From Symsagittifera roscoffensis (Eukaryota; Xenacoelomorpha; Acoela; Convolutidae), in contig NW_026970791.1 of the NCBI RefSeq assembly GCF_963678635.1, positions 21,033 through 85,032 on the forward strand: a DNA stretch of 64,000 bases, in the 5' to 3' direction. Positions 55,201 to 64,000 of this stretch are shown here, one piece after another (the first letter of the stretch is position 1; each line of letters begins with the position of its first letter). The position numbers and the translations under genes are program-made. A model generated the notes under the pieces. That model was given only the letters and a program-made list of their open reading frames with translations. It was not told the origin of the DNA and searched no databases.

Positions 55201-55541
55201 AATGTTTTATCAGTTTTTCCACCTTGAACGTTTTTTTAATTGTTTTTTTTTCATATTCATTTTTTTCCAAGTGTCGCGTAAATGGTTTTTTGCTTTGTCG
55301 TCAACAGACGAAGTGTTGTCGCAATTTATGCTTAAGTCAAAGCAATTGCTACAAATACAATTACAGTTCGCTGATGGCCTGTCCCTGTCGCACTGGAACA
55401 TCGCTTGAAATCCCGCAGGGTTATGTTGCAAGTTTTCCATTTTTTCAGCTGATTGCTTTTACCTCTTTTCGACTGATTTTTCTAAACTAAACAAAGCTTG
55501 GTTTTCCCGCATTGGAGTTCTTTGAATACAACCGAATATAA
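52284..55541. other. AT-rich noncoding DNA with decayed repeat fragments
   Basis: It holds a 41-bp tandem duplication at 52,456-52,530 (CAAAGAGCTTAAAGGACAT twice), a decayed piece of the 1.4-kb unit, a tRNA-like sequence at 52,981, and short direct repeats around 53,160-53,225 (GACTCATAATTG-type). Several 60-100-codon frames here are AT-driven and unsupported. Confidence 0.5.
52981..53049 (+). ncRNA. tRNA-like sequence, probable SINE head or tRNA pseudogene
   Basis: A-box-like TAGCGTAGATG at 52,988 and B-box GGTTCGAACCT at 53,029, with GAGG/CCTC forming most of a T stem. The acceptor arms (GGCTCTG / GAAGGGT) do not pair, so it is not a functional tRNA. The spacing between boxes (about 30 bp) is in the normal tRNA range. 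Confidence 0.5.
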
Positions 55542-55701
55542 TTGAGTTTCATTGTCAGTGTCCAGAAAAGTGAAAAAAAAATGGTTATAATAAATTAAAA
55601 TTGGTTTTAAATTATTAGTATTTTTCGAAGCAACAAAATCCATTTTTAATCCATTATAATCGATTTTTTTCACTGTTGTGGACACCGAAAATGAAACCCA
55701 A
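55542..55701. mobile_element. Small MITE with ~50-bp inverted ends
   Basis: TTGAGTTTCATTGTCAGTGT at the left matches, in reverse, TGGGTTTCATTTTCGGTGT at the right, and both continue into CC-A-(n)-AGTGAAAAAAA. The interior contains CCATTATAATCGATTTTTT, which recurs at about 56,213-56,240 and 56,360-56,385. That points to a small AT-rich MITE family here. Confidence 0.6.
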
Positions 55702-58037
55702 TTATAATCGATTTTTTTGCACCTAACTGAGATGCGATTTTCAACGCACATAAAGTCTTCTATACGTTTTAAGCTAAATCTGGTTACTTATTTAATTAAA
55801 TTTTTTTTGCTCAACTTTGATATTTTTGTTAATTTTTTATGTTACTCAATAACTGAATTGCTAATCCCCCTTCTATTAACTCAAAGCGTTTACCCCTTTG
55901 CCCCCCCCCCCCCCCCAAAAAAAAACTGAACCGCTCCGCCCTCAGGTGGGGGGGGGGGGGATGTCTCAGGTGTGTGTGGGCAGGGGGGGGGGGGGGGGGA
56001 TTGGGTTAAACGTTGAGATGGAGGTTGTAAGAGAATAACGGAATCTTTTACAATTTGAGTGTAGGTACAGAAATGTAGTTGGACGTACTTTCGCTTTGCA
56101 AAGTTTCCGCATTACTCATTTGATACATGCAGAAATTTTTGAAAGTTCTGCACACGCAAAACAAAAACAGAGTGGAAAAAAATCCATTTTAAAGTGATTT
56201 TCTTATTATATAATCCATTATAATGGATTTTAAATGAACTATAATGCATTATGTTTTTGCGAGAAAAAAATTGATTTAAATCGATTTTTAGTCCAATTTT
56301 GTGGTCTCAGCGTAACAGGAATTGATTATATATTGACAATATTTTAGACAAAGAAAATCCATTATAATCGATTTTTTTCCTTTTTTCTATTTTTTTTAAA
56401 TGCGGGCTGTCTCAATAGGATATATTTTCATAAACTGGTTTGAAAAATGTTATGAGAATTGATACATATGGTTTATCAAGGCCTTATTTTATCAATTCCG
56501 ATATTTTTTCAAACCAGTTAATACATGGCGCAAATAAAAAAATAGATCCGAAGCTCATATGACGAAATATGTGAGGTAGTTTGAAGGTAAGTCTCGTAAG
56601 TATAAGGAATTCTCGTACTATATTTTAATCTGTTTTTTGATTTTTATTACCCTTGCGATTATCAAGCGTTTATCATATCGAAATATAGACTTTTTTTCGG
56701 GTTAACAACTAGTTAAACAAAATCAGTGTAATCACTTATGATGCTGCTATGTATTCAAATTCAAATGAAATTCAAATATAACTACTAGGGGTACTAGTTA
56801 CTACTGATATATACTATTACTAGAACTCAAATCATTGTGAATAATTATTCAGTTTCGATACTAATTTTCTGCTAATGATTTTCCGTCTTCATGATTGTCG
56901 ACCTTCTGTCGGGTTACTTTTCAAATTCTGAAGTCCACTTTAAACACACTATTTTTACAGCTATCGTTGATCCTGTGTACGCGTTTTATGAAATTTTTTC
57001 CAAGATTTTTATGAAAATGTTTGGCTATTCGTTTCAGCTAATCGACTGTCGGCTTTATTTCAGTTTATTTACCGATTTTTTTCCTTTAAATGTCCGGCAG
57101 TTTTTTGATATCGATAAGACTCTGTCTGTCACTAGTTTTTGAATGCTCGTTTTTTGTTTTTCCACTTCCTGTGTCAATTGTAACTTTGTTCGAAGACCTG
57201 TTTGCTAATTTTTGAGCGTCATGATGCTTTTAATTTATCTTATAATTTTTTTCATCCTAAAATTGTTGTATCGCAAGTGGTGCGCAGCTTCGCTTTGTGT
57301 CTAAAAGTTCTTTGGTGACTTTGCTACATGCGTTAGATGCGTTAAGATTTTAACAATGGAAAATGAGGATTTTTCACTGACCGTTTTTTTAGTTCAATAA
57401 AAAATGAATTTTTATTTTCAATCCTTCTACATTTTTTTTGCTTTCACTAAGGTCTTAATATTGTTCTTGTAAAAAAAAATTTAGAAGAGCGGATCTCACG
57501 CTGGGCTTTTGAGTGGATCTCACGCTGTGCGACTTCATCCGCCGATTCGTTTTTTCTTTATATTTTTAAAACAGCTGAGAAGACCGTAGACAGTGTTGGC
57601 TTCCTACATAAACCAGCTTCATCTCTTTCTCAATACAATGCTGAAAAGAAAAAATTTAATTAATTTTTATATAAAAAAAAAGAATTTAATATTTCCACGA
57701 ATTTCTGTTTTAGCAGATTTTTTGCCGATTTATTTCCGTGTTCAGATGACCTCATATCTAACGTGTGGTCTGTTTTCGTGTGAATTGTATGGTCACAGCT
57801 TTAATTGTATGGTCACAAGAGGGCGGCCTTGATCAGCTGTTTTTTATCGGGCGTTAGACTCTGCGGGAAAACTATGTTGAACTTGATAAACAGATCTCCC
57901 ACTACTTTGCCACTATCCCGCGGGTTCGAAATTTTCATCCCCTCGTTCAACACCTAAGCATTATCAGTTTATAAAACACTCTGTTAAACAGATAAACAGA
58001 GAAAGTACATAAATGTCATGTGGATATCCTACAGAAA
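55702..58037. other. AT-rich noncoding DNA with homopolymer tracts
   Basis: No gene recognised. It includes C16 at 55,901-55,916, G13 at 55,948-55,960 and G17 at 55,983-55,999, flanked by inverted CTCAA..CGTTTA sequence, which suggests a small inverted element. CCATTATAATCGATTTT-type motifs occur at 56,210-56,390. There are short direct duplications at 57,487-57,530 (GGATCTCACGCTG) and 57,784-57,818 (AATTGTATGGTCACA). Confidence 0.5.
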
Positions 58038-58045
58038 CAAAACTG

Positions 58046-58244
58046 GGATCTACTTAACAATTGCCCCCCCCCCCCCCCTTTTAAGAAAGGGCAATTGTAT
58101 ATTAGATTAAACTAACGCATTTTCGACCAATCAGATTGTAGCAAAATTATAATTCTCAATACAAAGCGCTAATTTACTGCTTTTATTAATAGACGTGGCA
58201 ATTCTTAAGGAGATACCAAAGGGAGGGCGATTGTTAAGTAGACC
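58046..58244. mobile_element. GGATC-family MITE, copy 2
   Basis: Starts GGATCTACTTAACAATTGCC and ends ATTGTTAAGTAGACC; flanked by CAAAACTG and TAAAACTG (7 of 8 match), so an 8-bp target duplication. Reverse-oriented relative to copy 1. A C15-16 run sits just inside the left end. Confidence 0.85.
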
Positions 58245-58344
58245 CTAAAACTGAGTTTTCATGGGTCTAGTCTCCTTTAGAGTATAACCCAAATAAAACC
58301 AAATAGATTGCCTTTAATTGATAACCTTTGAGGCCACTTAGGCA

Positions 58345-58440
58345 TGTTAAAAAGCAGTCGCAACATTCGGGGCTAGACCTGATACGTGCAGTCTTGGTAT
58401 GAGCTTACTTCCATTTCTGCAAATGCAGGAAATAAAGAAA
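58345..58440. mobile_element. Diverged half-copy of the 399-bp satellite-borne element
   Basis: AAGCAGTCGCAACATTCGGG, then CTGATACGTGCAGTCTTG and ACTTCCATTTCTGC, follow the order of the left arm of the 399-bp element, with many substitutions. It shows the family also exists outside the satellite block. Confidence 0.6.
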
Positions 58441-58631
58441 ATCTTAATATATTGCAAATATTTCAAAACCAAAACAGTTAAATTACTTCACCCAACAAAT
58501 AATCTAACTGGTAGTTCTTGCAACGATTTTTGACGGATAAGAGAAACTCGTTAACTTGCGAGCCAAAATGAGTTGACAAAGCGGCAAAGTGTTTGAATGG
58601 TTCATTAGTGCGAGTGATACACTTACTGACC

Positions 58632-58726
58632 TTCTTCTGGTATCCGTGAGTGATAATTTCGTTCACAGGGATGTTCAACTCCCGGTTGTCCAGGGTCTGG
58701 ATGGACACGTTGCACCCGGTCAGCGC
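58632..58726 (-). CDS. DNAJB13: DNAJB13 exon (last one found)
   Basis: Acceptor TTTCAG|GCGCTGACC, donor AAGAAG|GTCAGT; phase 0 at the start. Encodes [17 protein letters not shown] through GYQKK. Reading on past the donor gives an unrelated tail to a stop near 58,478, which I take as intron. Confidence 0.85.
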
Positions 58727-61700
58727 CTGAAACGCAACACTTTGAATGACAATCATAAACTGGAATATGGGCAGCGTATACTATTGCTGGCTTTCAATGA
58801 AAAACAGACAACGGCATTCTCCGAGTCACTTCATCTTAAATCTTAAATCAACGTCGAATATTTGAAGCATTTATCCGAAACAATTGAGCCGAGATAAACA
58901 TGGATGATTTGGGAATGTTTGGTTGCTTTGAAATTGTATTTATTCAATTTTTGGAAATTTCGTATAGCTTACGATCTTTGTGTTTAAGACACTTTTTGTC
59001 TATCATTTTTACAAAGCTAGGTTGTCCCGACCTTTGTTACGTCTTCTCTTATTAGATATGCTGTTTTTATCTAAGAAAAGTTCAAAAGAAGCACAAGCAG
59101 AAACTCACGGATCATGTTAACTATTTCTCCCCTATGGTACCTTGTAAAGAATCTCCCCCCTATAAAAACGCATTTCATTTATGCTCAACTGGATTTGCTT
59201 TGTATTTCTCAGAAATTTGTTCTGTTGCATTCCTATTGGTTGACGTTATTTCAATTCCATTCCTATTGGTTGACGTTGTTTCAATAAATTTCATCCAAAC
59301 CTTGTTAACTATCCCCCCCATTGCAATAGGGGGAAAATAGTTTATATGATCCAAACTCACTTCTCCCAGCTGTATAGTGGCAGTGTAGATTAGGTCGTTG
59401 CCCACTCTCTCGAAGCGGGGGTGGGGCTTGTCTTTGAGGATGAACACTATATCGGCGGGCACCGTGTTTGGCCCCTGGTCGCCCTCTTTGGGAAATGTTA
59501 TTTTAGTCCCTGCCTTCCATCCAGGCTTCACAGTGATCGTCAGAATCTTGTCTCTGATGCTCGAGGTGTGTCCGTCTTCATTCATAACCTATGTGAACAA
59601 ATTGTCATGATGTCAAACTATTGGATGACTTAATTGTTTAAACAAATGCAACAAAGTCTAATAATAAAACCATTCATTGAATTCAGTACTGCTTTTTTAG
59701 AATTATATTGTTTATTGAACTAGGCCCTGCTGATCAACTTTTGAAAACTAACACTGATGAGCATTTTGATAACGGAGTTTTCGGATCAATTGAGAAATCT
59801 CCCCCCGTATTCAGTTGACCGAGTGAAGTTTTTTGATTGAGTGTCGCAAATAATTCAAAAATCAAAAAAGTTACCAGGGTTTGTACTCGACGTTCGTATC
59901 TAAATATCAAAATTTGCTCCCGTCAGCTACTTAATTAATGTCACGTAGTTACACATTTATCATCAGTTAAGGTAGAAAAAAGCCGGCTTTGTATTCATAT
60001 AATTTAGTCCTATTTTTTCACTCTTAAGTTAGTTTTCAGTTTTAATAAGTTTGCTAGTCTACATTCGTTGGAGAATCTGGTGCATGGTTTCATCAATTGA
60101 AACTAATTTCAAGTGGTTATGAGCATGCCTCAATACCTATTGAACTATCTTCCCCCAAAGCGCGGATTGGGGGGGGGGGGGATTTCCAATTTGATCCGAT
60201 GTTTCAATAGTTTTCTATAAAAAAATGGCAAATAGCTGGCAGTTTTCGCGAACATGAGCAACCTACTCGGTCAAAAAAACGTTGCTTATAGATTAAGAAG
60301 ATTTTTTAACTGTTTTTTTTGGTACTGAAATTAGGGGAAAATTGTTTCCGTCGTCTAAACGAACAGTCTTAGATTAATTAAATTTGTCAAGATCTATAAT
60401 CAAAAAGGATGTAGAGAGATGCAAACAGTTGGAGCTGACTAAATTAATTGAAAAGAGCAAATGACCTATTTTAGAAAACGTTTGCATGCAAAAGCTCATT
60501 TTTCAGACAGAAAGTATGTCTCAACCTCAAGGTCATCTTAAATTTCAAATGTGTGTGCAAATCTTGCTATAAAAAAAAGTTTTCGGATTGATCTTTTTAA
60601 TTTTTTTGTCTGTTCCAACTTTTTGCAACTTATTATCTTGCCAACAATTTGGCATTAGGGATATAAAACGCACTCTTCTTGATATTTTCATCTTCTTGAT
60701 GCAGCCGTGGTATATCTCCTCCAGGGTCAGGTAGAGATCCCGCTCTATGGGGGAGTCCTGCTGCTTTCGCCCCCTCCCGTGCAGACCTCCGAATCCCATG
60801 TCCAGCTCCCCATCCCGTCTGTCGTACCACTCTGTAAACAATAGAAACAATTTGAAAAATATCTATTTGATGTGAAACTTGCAAACCACTCTGCAAATAA
60901 TAGAAACATCTTAAAAAGATGTCTTTGATGTGAAACATGCCTGATCGTACTAGACATAGTACATAGTTTCTACAACAAGAGAAGTTGAGCTTTTTGTCAA
61001 AACTAAACGAACCATTTGTCAGTATCTGGGCGGGTGAAGGTAGAAAAATCCCATCAACAAAGTGAGAAGGAACGTTTGTTTTTGTCTACGCTACCCTAAC
61101 GCAACGTTAGTTTCGGTTTCTGAGATTCGCAGAGGATCTATCAAAGGCTATCCAGGCTGTCAAGGATATTTCAATTCCATTATTTTTCCACACAGTCCAG
61201 TTTTTTGCTGAGCGACGTTCCTGTTTGCGACGCAAGGAAACGTTCAAAAATCTGTCTGAATTTTTGTTTAATTTGCTAGTGTTGGCTTCTTACATTTGCA
61301 AATGCTTGCTAAGGAGGTTTTGTTGCGTAACCAAGATACATGACCAATTACAAGATATTCAAGGTTCTTAAGATTTTGGTCGTATACTCAAAATTATGAC
61401 CTTCTTTAGTTAACAGGAAACTCACGAGCGTATGAAGGTATATGATTCTTGTTTATATTAAGTACCTGCGAACGGGTTCTGCCCCCCGAAGAACTCGGTG
61501 AAGACCTTGAGAGGTTCGTTGTGGAAAGTATAACCCTGTGTCCAGGCCTCTGTGTGGTCTTGACCCTCTGGAACTCCTTGCTTCAGACCCTCCTCCCCAA
61601 ACTGGTCAAACACTGCTTTCTTTCTGTCTTAAAGAGGAAATTGAGGGGTCAAAATATTATGATATGAATGTCTCACCCTGACTTCACGTGAACTAAAGTT

Positions 61701-64000
61701 GTCACTTATCAATGTTATTTTAGTTGAGGTTAGAAATGTTTCAGTTTAAACCTTTGCTCGTTAAACCTTAACTCAAATAAATTCATCGCAGAAATGCACG
61801 CATTAAGATGCGTATATAGCAGCAAATTGTAATTAAAAGCTTGCAGACTAGAATCATTAGCGTGAAGCTGCTACTCACTGTCGGAGAGTACATCATAAGC
61901 CTCGGCTATTTGTCGGAACTTCTCTGCAGCTCCTTCTTCGCTGTTTCGCTCTGGATGGTACTTCAGGGCCAGTTTGCGATATCTGAAACGGACCATTGAT
62001 TGGGATCTCTTAAACTATTCCTCCCTGTGGTACCTAGTAACGAATTGCCAACCCTATTAAGAAATAATTCAATGGTAAGCATATGTGAATTTAACACCTT
62101 GTAGCGAATCTCATCCCCTCTTGCAAAAGTGGGAAAGTTAAAGAAATCCCTGGATTGTTCAGATAGGCATTTTTCTTGTGTTCTTATGAAAAAAATGAAG
62201 AAAATTGGGTGATATGTTACAATAGGTGGTAATTTTTAGTATAGTGCTTGTATTACAATTCAGAACTATTATGCATAATATAGTCATTTCTTTTTCAATC
62301 AATTGCACGTGCTGCTAAGGTAGTTTTTGTAAATATATTACTCTGCCAAATAAAATGTTATTCAAAAACTCAAATTTCATACTTCTTTTGCCAAAAATTT
62401 GGCCTTTGAAACAAATTTTATATACTGTGCGAAGTATAACAAAAAGCGATCCAGCTATTTAACTTAGAATTACCACCTATTGTAATATATCACCGAAAAT
62501 TGATTGATGTTTTGATTGCGCTATTTGCACATGATCAAGTCAAATAATCATTTGAAGAAGGTGAATTTTTTCAGAACAGTTGTAACTAGATTGAACATTG
62601 TAAGTTATTTGAACCCCTGATTTTTAATACAACCTTAATCTAAAAAATGCTTAGCAAAATTCAGTATGGTTTCAAACTATTAATTTTCTGAAGAGTTCAA
62701 AAAACTCGTGTTTAACTTTATAAACCCACTTTTATATTCAGAGTAAACTTTTTTCGTAGCGGTAAAGTAGTCTGCATAGTCAAATTATTCTGAAAAATTT
62801 TTCTCGACAAGAAATTATGAATGCGGTCAACGTCTTCCGAAAATAGATTTAGAAAATAGTTTCGAAAATAGATTTAAATCTATGGATTTCTGCGCGAAAA
62901 CAAACTACCAATTGATCCAGTTTTCTCAAAGTTGGTTAATTGTATCAAAAAAGTGTCCATAGTTCTTAAAAATCAAAGAGCTTTAAAACTATTTTTTTTG
63001 TTTTAAAATTCGAAAGTATTTTCCAAAGAAACAAGTCAACTCTTATTTTTTGGTTCCTTGGATTCGTTGACACTTTATTAATTGTCTGCTTTTTTCAGCC
63101 AATTCTGCGCCACTTGCACAGTTACCGGCACCGGCTATGTATTTCTATACTTTTTGCAAAGAGAAAATTGTTAGTTATGAAACGTTTATTAAACTTTTAG
63201 GATTCAATTGTTTGCATTTTGTGCCAGTTCTCATCACAAACGTATCCATGTCTTGCTTTCGTATCAAAGTTTTTTCTTCTTTTACAAGGGTCAATCGGTT
63301 GCAACAAAAAGATTACACATTTAAATTTATAAATAGTAAATTTCTACTTGATTCGAGAACAAAAAAAAACAATAGTATTTACTCGTTTACATAATTTGAA
63401 ACAAATAGTCAGAGGTTATCAGGCCTTGCGATCTATTTCTAATCCCTTTAAAGAGAGCAATAGTTTTCAGTAATAAAAATGAGATTTTAAGAAAAGGCAC
63501 GCAGTAGCCTCAATCAAACAATGTAGACAGATGAAAAAAATTAATAATTAATCATTGGATTACGCGAAACAATATGCTACCCATGATACTAACGACTAAT
63601 TTGAAAAAAAAAGGAAAAACAAAGAAATTTTTTAACATTGGACCAGCTATATTTTAATTAATTAACCTATAAGTACGAATTTTAGTTCCCTTAACTACCA
63701 AAATAGGTTTTCAGACATCAAACAAGATTTTAACTGAGAGATTTTGAAGATACACTTTGAGCTGTTTCTCTTTTTTATCAACAAGATTTTGAAATGTTTT
63801 TTCATCAAACTTAATAATTGCAGAAAAGAAACACTCTTATTCTGTTTCTTAGACATTTCAACGATTCTTTTTTTGTCACTTCTGTTTTGAGGACTCTTAT
63901 TCTGTTTTCTCCATTAAATGACTTTTGTAGTTCAGTTTTGGTTATTGCTGACTACAAATCCTCATAATGTGACTCACCTCGAAGTTTTGGTGCTTAAAGG
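58632..64000 (-). CDS. DNAJB13: DnaJ homolog subfamily B member 13 (DNAJB13-like), spliced, incomplete at both ends
   Basis: Exons at 61,877-61,982, 61,466-61,627, 60,674-60,831, 59,361-59,588 and 58,632-58,726 splice in frame with GT-AG borders. The product has the end of a J domain ([23 protein letters not shown]), the G/F-like region ([19 protein letters not shown]) and the C-terminal peptide-binding domain ([40 protein letters not shown]). [16 protein letters not shown] and [14 protein letters not shown] point to DNAJB13 rather than DNAJB1/4/5. Known role: a radial-spoke/axonemal J-protein in motile cilia and sperm flagella. The canonical HPD motif is HPE, and vertebrate DNAJB13 also lacks HPD. 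The start Met and first J-domain helix are outside or unresolved, and the last ~50 codons (PGEGMPLP-type end) were not found in the window. Confidence 0.9.
59109..59352. mobile_element. GGATC-family MITE, copy 3, at a splice donor
   Basis: Perfect 8-bp target duplication AAACTCAC at 59,101-59,108 and 59,353-59,360. Ends GGATCATGTTAACTATTTC and, in reverse, GGATCATATAAACTATTTTC. Internal direct repeat CATTCCTATTGGTTGACGTT twice (59,227 and 59,261). The right duplication is the 5' splice site of the DNAJB13 exon ending at 59,361. Confidence 0.9.
59361..59588 (-). CDS. DNAJB13: DNAJB13 exon
   Basis: Acceptor CACATAG|GTTATGAAT, donor GGAGAA|GTGAGTTT; phase 0 at both ends. Encodes [10 protein letters not shown] through TATIQLGE, the first half of the C-terminal domain. 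The donor octamer is also the target-site duplication of the adjacent MITE. Confidence 0.9.
59783..60197. mobile_element. GGATC-family MITE, copy 4, in a DNAJB13 intron
   Basis: Left end GGATCAATTGAGAAATCTCC, right end in reverse GGATCAAATTGGAAATCCCC. Flanks GAGTTTTC and GATGTTTC match at 6 of 8 positions, a decayed 8-bp duplication. A G12 run lies at the right end. Confidence 0.7.
60674..60831 (-). CDS. DNAJB13: DNAJB13 exon
   Basis: Acceptor TTTACAG|AGTGGTAC, donor AGAAGA|GTGCGT; enters in phase 1, ends in phase 0. Encodes [16 protein letters not shown], the [10 protein letters not shown] junction and [10 protein letters not shown] through KISRR. Confidence 0.9.
60832..60950. repeat. 59-bp tandem duplication spanning a 3' splice site
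   Basis: CCACTCTGTAAACAATAGAAAC followed by GATGTGAAACTTGC is repeated 59 bp on as CCACTCTGCAAATAATAGAAAC, then GATGTGAAACATGC. The copied block includes the acceptor of the exon starting at 60,831, so a second acceptor-like TTTGCAG|AGTGG exists at 60,890. Confidence 0.8.
61466..61627 (-). CDS. DNAJB13: DNAJB13 exon
   Basis: Acceptor CTCTTTAAG|ACAGAAAG gives the correct frame (the nearby ACAG| alternative does not); donor TTCGCAG|GTACTT. Encodes [15 protein letters not shown] through FFGGQNPFA, the G/F-like linker after the J domain. Confidence 0.9.
61877..61982 (-). CDS. DNAJB13: DNAJB13 exon with J-domain helices II-III and HPE in place of HPD
   Basis: Acceptor CCGTTTCAG|ATATCGC, donor TCCGACA|GTGAGT. 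The first base completes the preceding codon. Encodes [20 protein letters not shown] and then [14 protein letters not shown]. The HPE codons are at 61,949-61,957. Confidence 0.9.
62003..62149. mobile_element. GGATC-family MITE, copy 5, in a DNAJB13 intron
   Basis: Starts GGATCTCTTAAACTATTCC and ends AAGTTAAAGAAATCC. Flanks ATTGATTG / CTGGATTG match at 6 of 8. The internal GTGGTACCTAGTAACGAA resembles copy 3 (ATGGTACCTTGTAAAGAA). It begins about 20 bp from the acceptor at 61,983. Confidence 0.75.
62208..62494. mobile_element. 287-bp MITE with perfect 8-bp target duplication, in a DNAJB13 intron
   Basis: GAAAATTG at 62,200-62,207 and 62,495-62,502. The ends GGTGATATGTTACAATAGG and, inverted, GGTGATATATTACAATAGG continue as TGGTAATT, giving ~27-bp terminal repeats with one mismatch. 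No coding capacity. 8-bp duplication suggests hAT-like mobilisation, although the ends lack the usual CAGGG. Confidence 0.85.
62503..63977. other. DNAJB13 intron, AT-rich, with fragments of dispersed repeats
   Basis: No gene. 62,976-63,020 (CAAAGAGCTTTAAAAC, T-run, AAATTCGAAAGT) matches 52,456-52,552, and 63,105-63,135 (TTGCACAGTTACCGGC) resembles part of the 1.4-kb unit (TTGCACAGTAACCGGC). The 85-codon frame at 63,137 is unsupported. Confidence 0.5.
63978..64000 (-). CDS. DNAJB13: Tentative upstream DNAJB13 exon, cut by the window edge
   Basis: A GTGAGT donor follows CTTCGAG at 63,978 and the phase (two bases left over) fits the next known exon. The frame gives LSTKTS, plausible for the loop after J-domain helix I. 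Joined directly, about seven residues of helix II would be missing, so a microexon may lie in the 2-kb intron. Could be spurious. Confidence 0.4.

Noticed and set aside
58478-58631. In-frame extension of the last DNAJB13 exon past AAGAAG
   Set aside because: A good GTCAGT donor is present and the extension has no similarity to the family C-terminus.

Overview
The window looks like a stretch of an AT-rich metazoan genome. It holds one spliced host gene with GT-AG introns, recognisable as DNAJB13, a cilium and sperm-flagellum J-protein. Most of the rest is transposons and satellite DNA. DNAJB13 implies an animal with motile cilia or flagella, and tRNA-like SINE heads, hAT-type MITEs and a Ty3/Gypsy element fit an invertebrate or basal chordate. 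I cannot name the species.

Region 1 (1 to about 20,400) is most of one giant Ty3/Gypsy-type retroelement on the minus strand, cut by the left edge of the window. Reading 5' to 3' on the minus strand it has: a noncoding LTR/leader zone (about 20,400-17,161) with a 14/13-bp minisatellite and a TATA-like box; ORF1 Gag-protease-RT-RNase H (17,160-11,383); ORF2 integrase with a C-terminal degenerate macrodomain (11,339-8,352), reached through a plausible +1 frameshift; a 0.5-kb spacer; ORF3 with a coiled coil, a complete SGNH-hydrolase domain and a second SGNH-like domain (7,828-3,779); ORF4a (3,866-3,195); and ORF4b, more than 1,100 stop-free codons (3,321 to 1) running off the window. The coding part alone exceeds 17 kb. 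The element is far more GC-balanced than its surroundings. The macrodomain, the SGNH pair and ORF4 are the most unusual content here.

Region 2 (about 20,400-23,310) is AT-rich noncoding DNA with several hairpins. Region 3 (23,310-41,195) is a very young satellite block: about 166-bp monomers arranged in three large tandem units (4.1, 8.5 and 5.3 kb). They carry five near-identical copies of a 399-bp inverted-repeat element and are bracketed by inverted arms of about 408 bp. Each unit has a Helitron-like 3' end.

Region 4 (41,200-53,600) holds MITEs (one hAT element with a perfect 8-bp target duplication), a single-exon 321-codon ORF of unknown function (45,274-46,239), tRNA-derived SINE-like sequences, and four tandem copies of a 1.4-kb repeat. 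Region 5 (53,600-58,600) is MITE-rich noncoding DNA.

Region 6 (58,632-64,000) is the DNAJB13 gene on the minus strand: five clear exons and one tentative upstream exon. The 3'-terminal exon(s) were not found and the 5' end lies outside. Its introns contain several MITEs. One sits exactly at a splice donor, which its target-site duplication reproduces.
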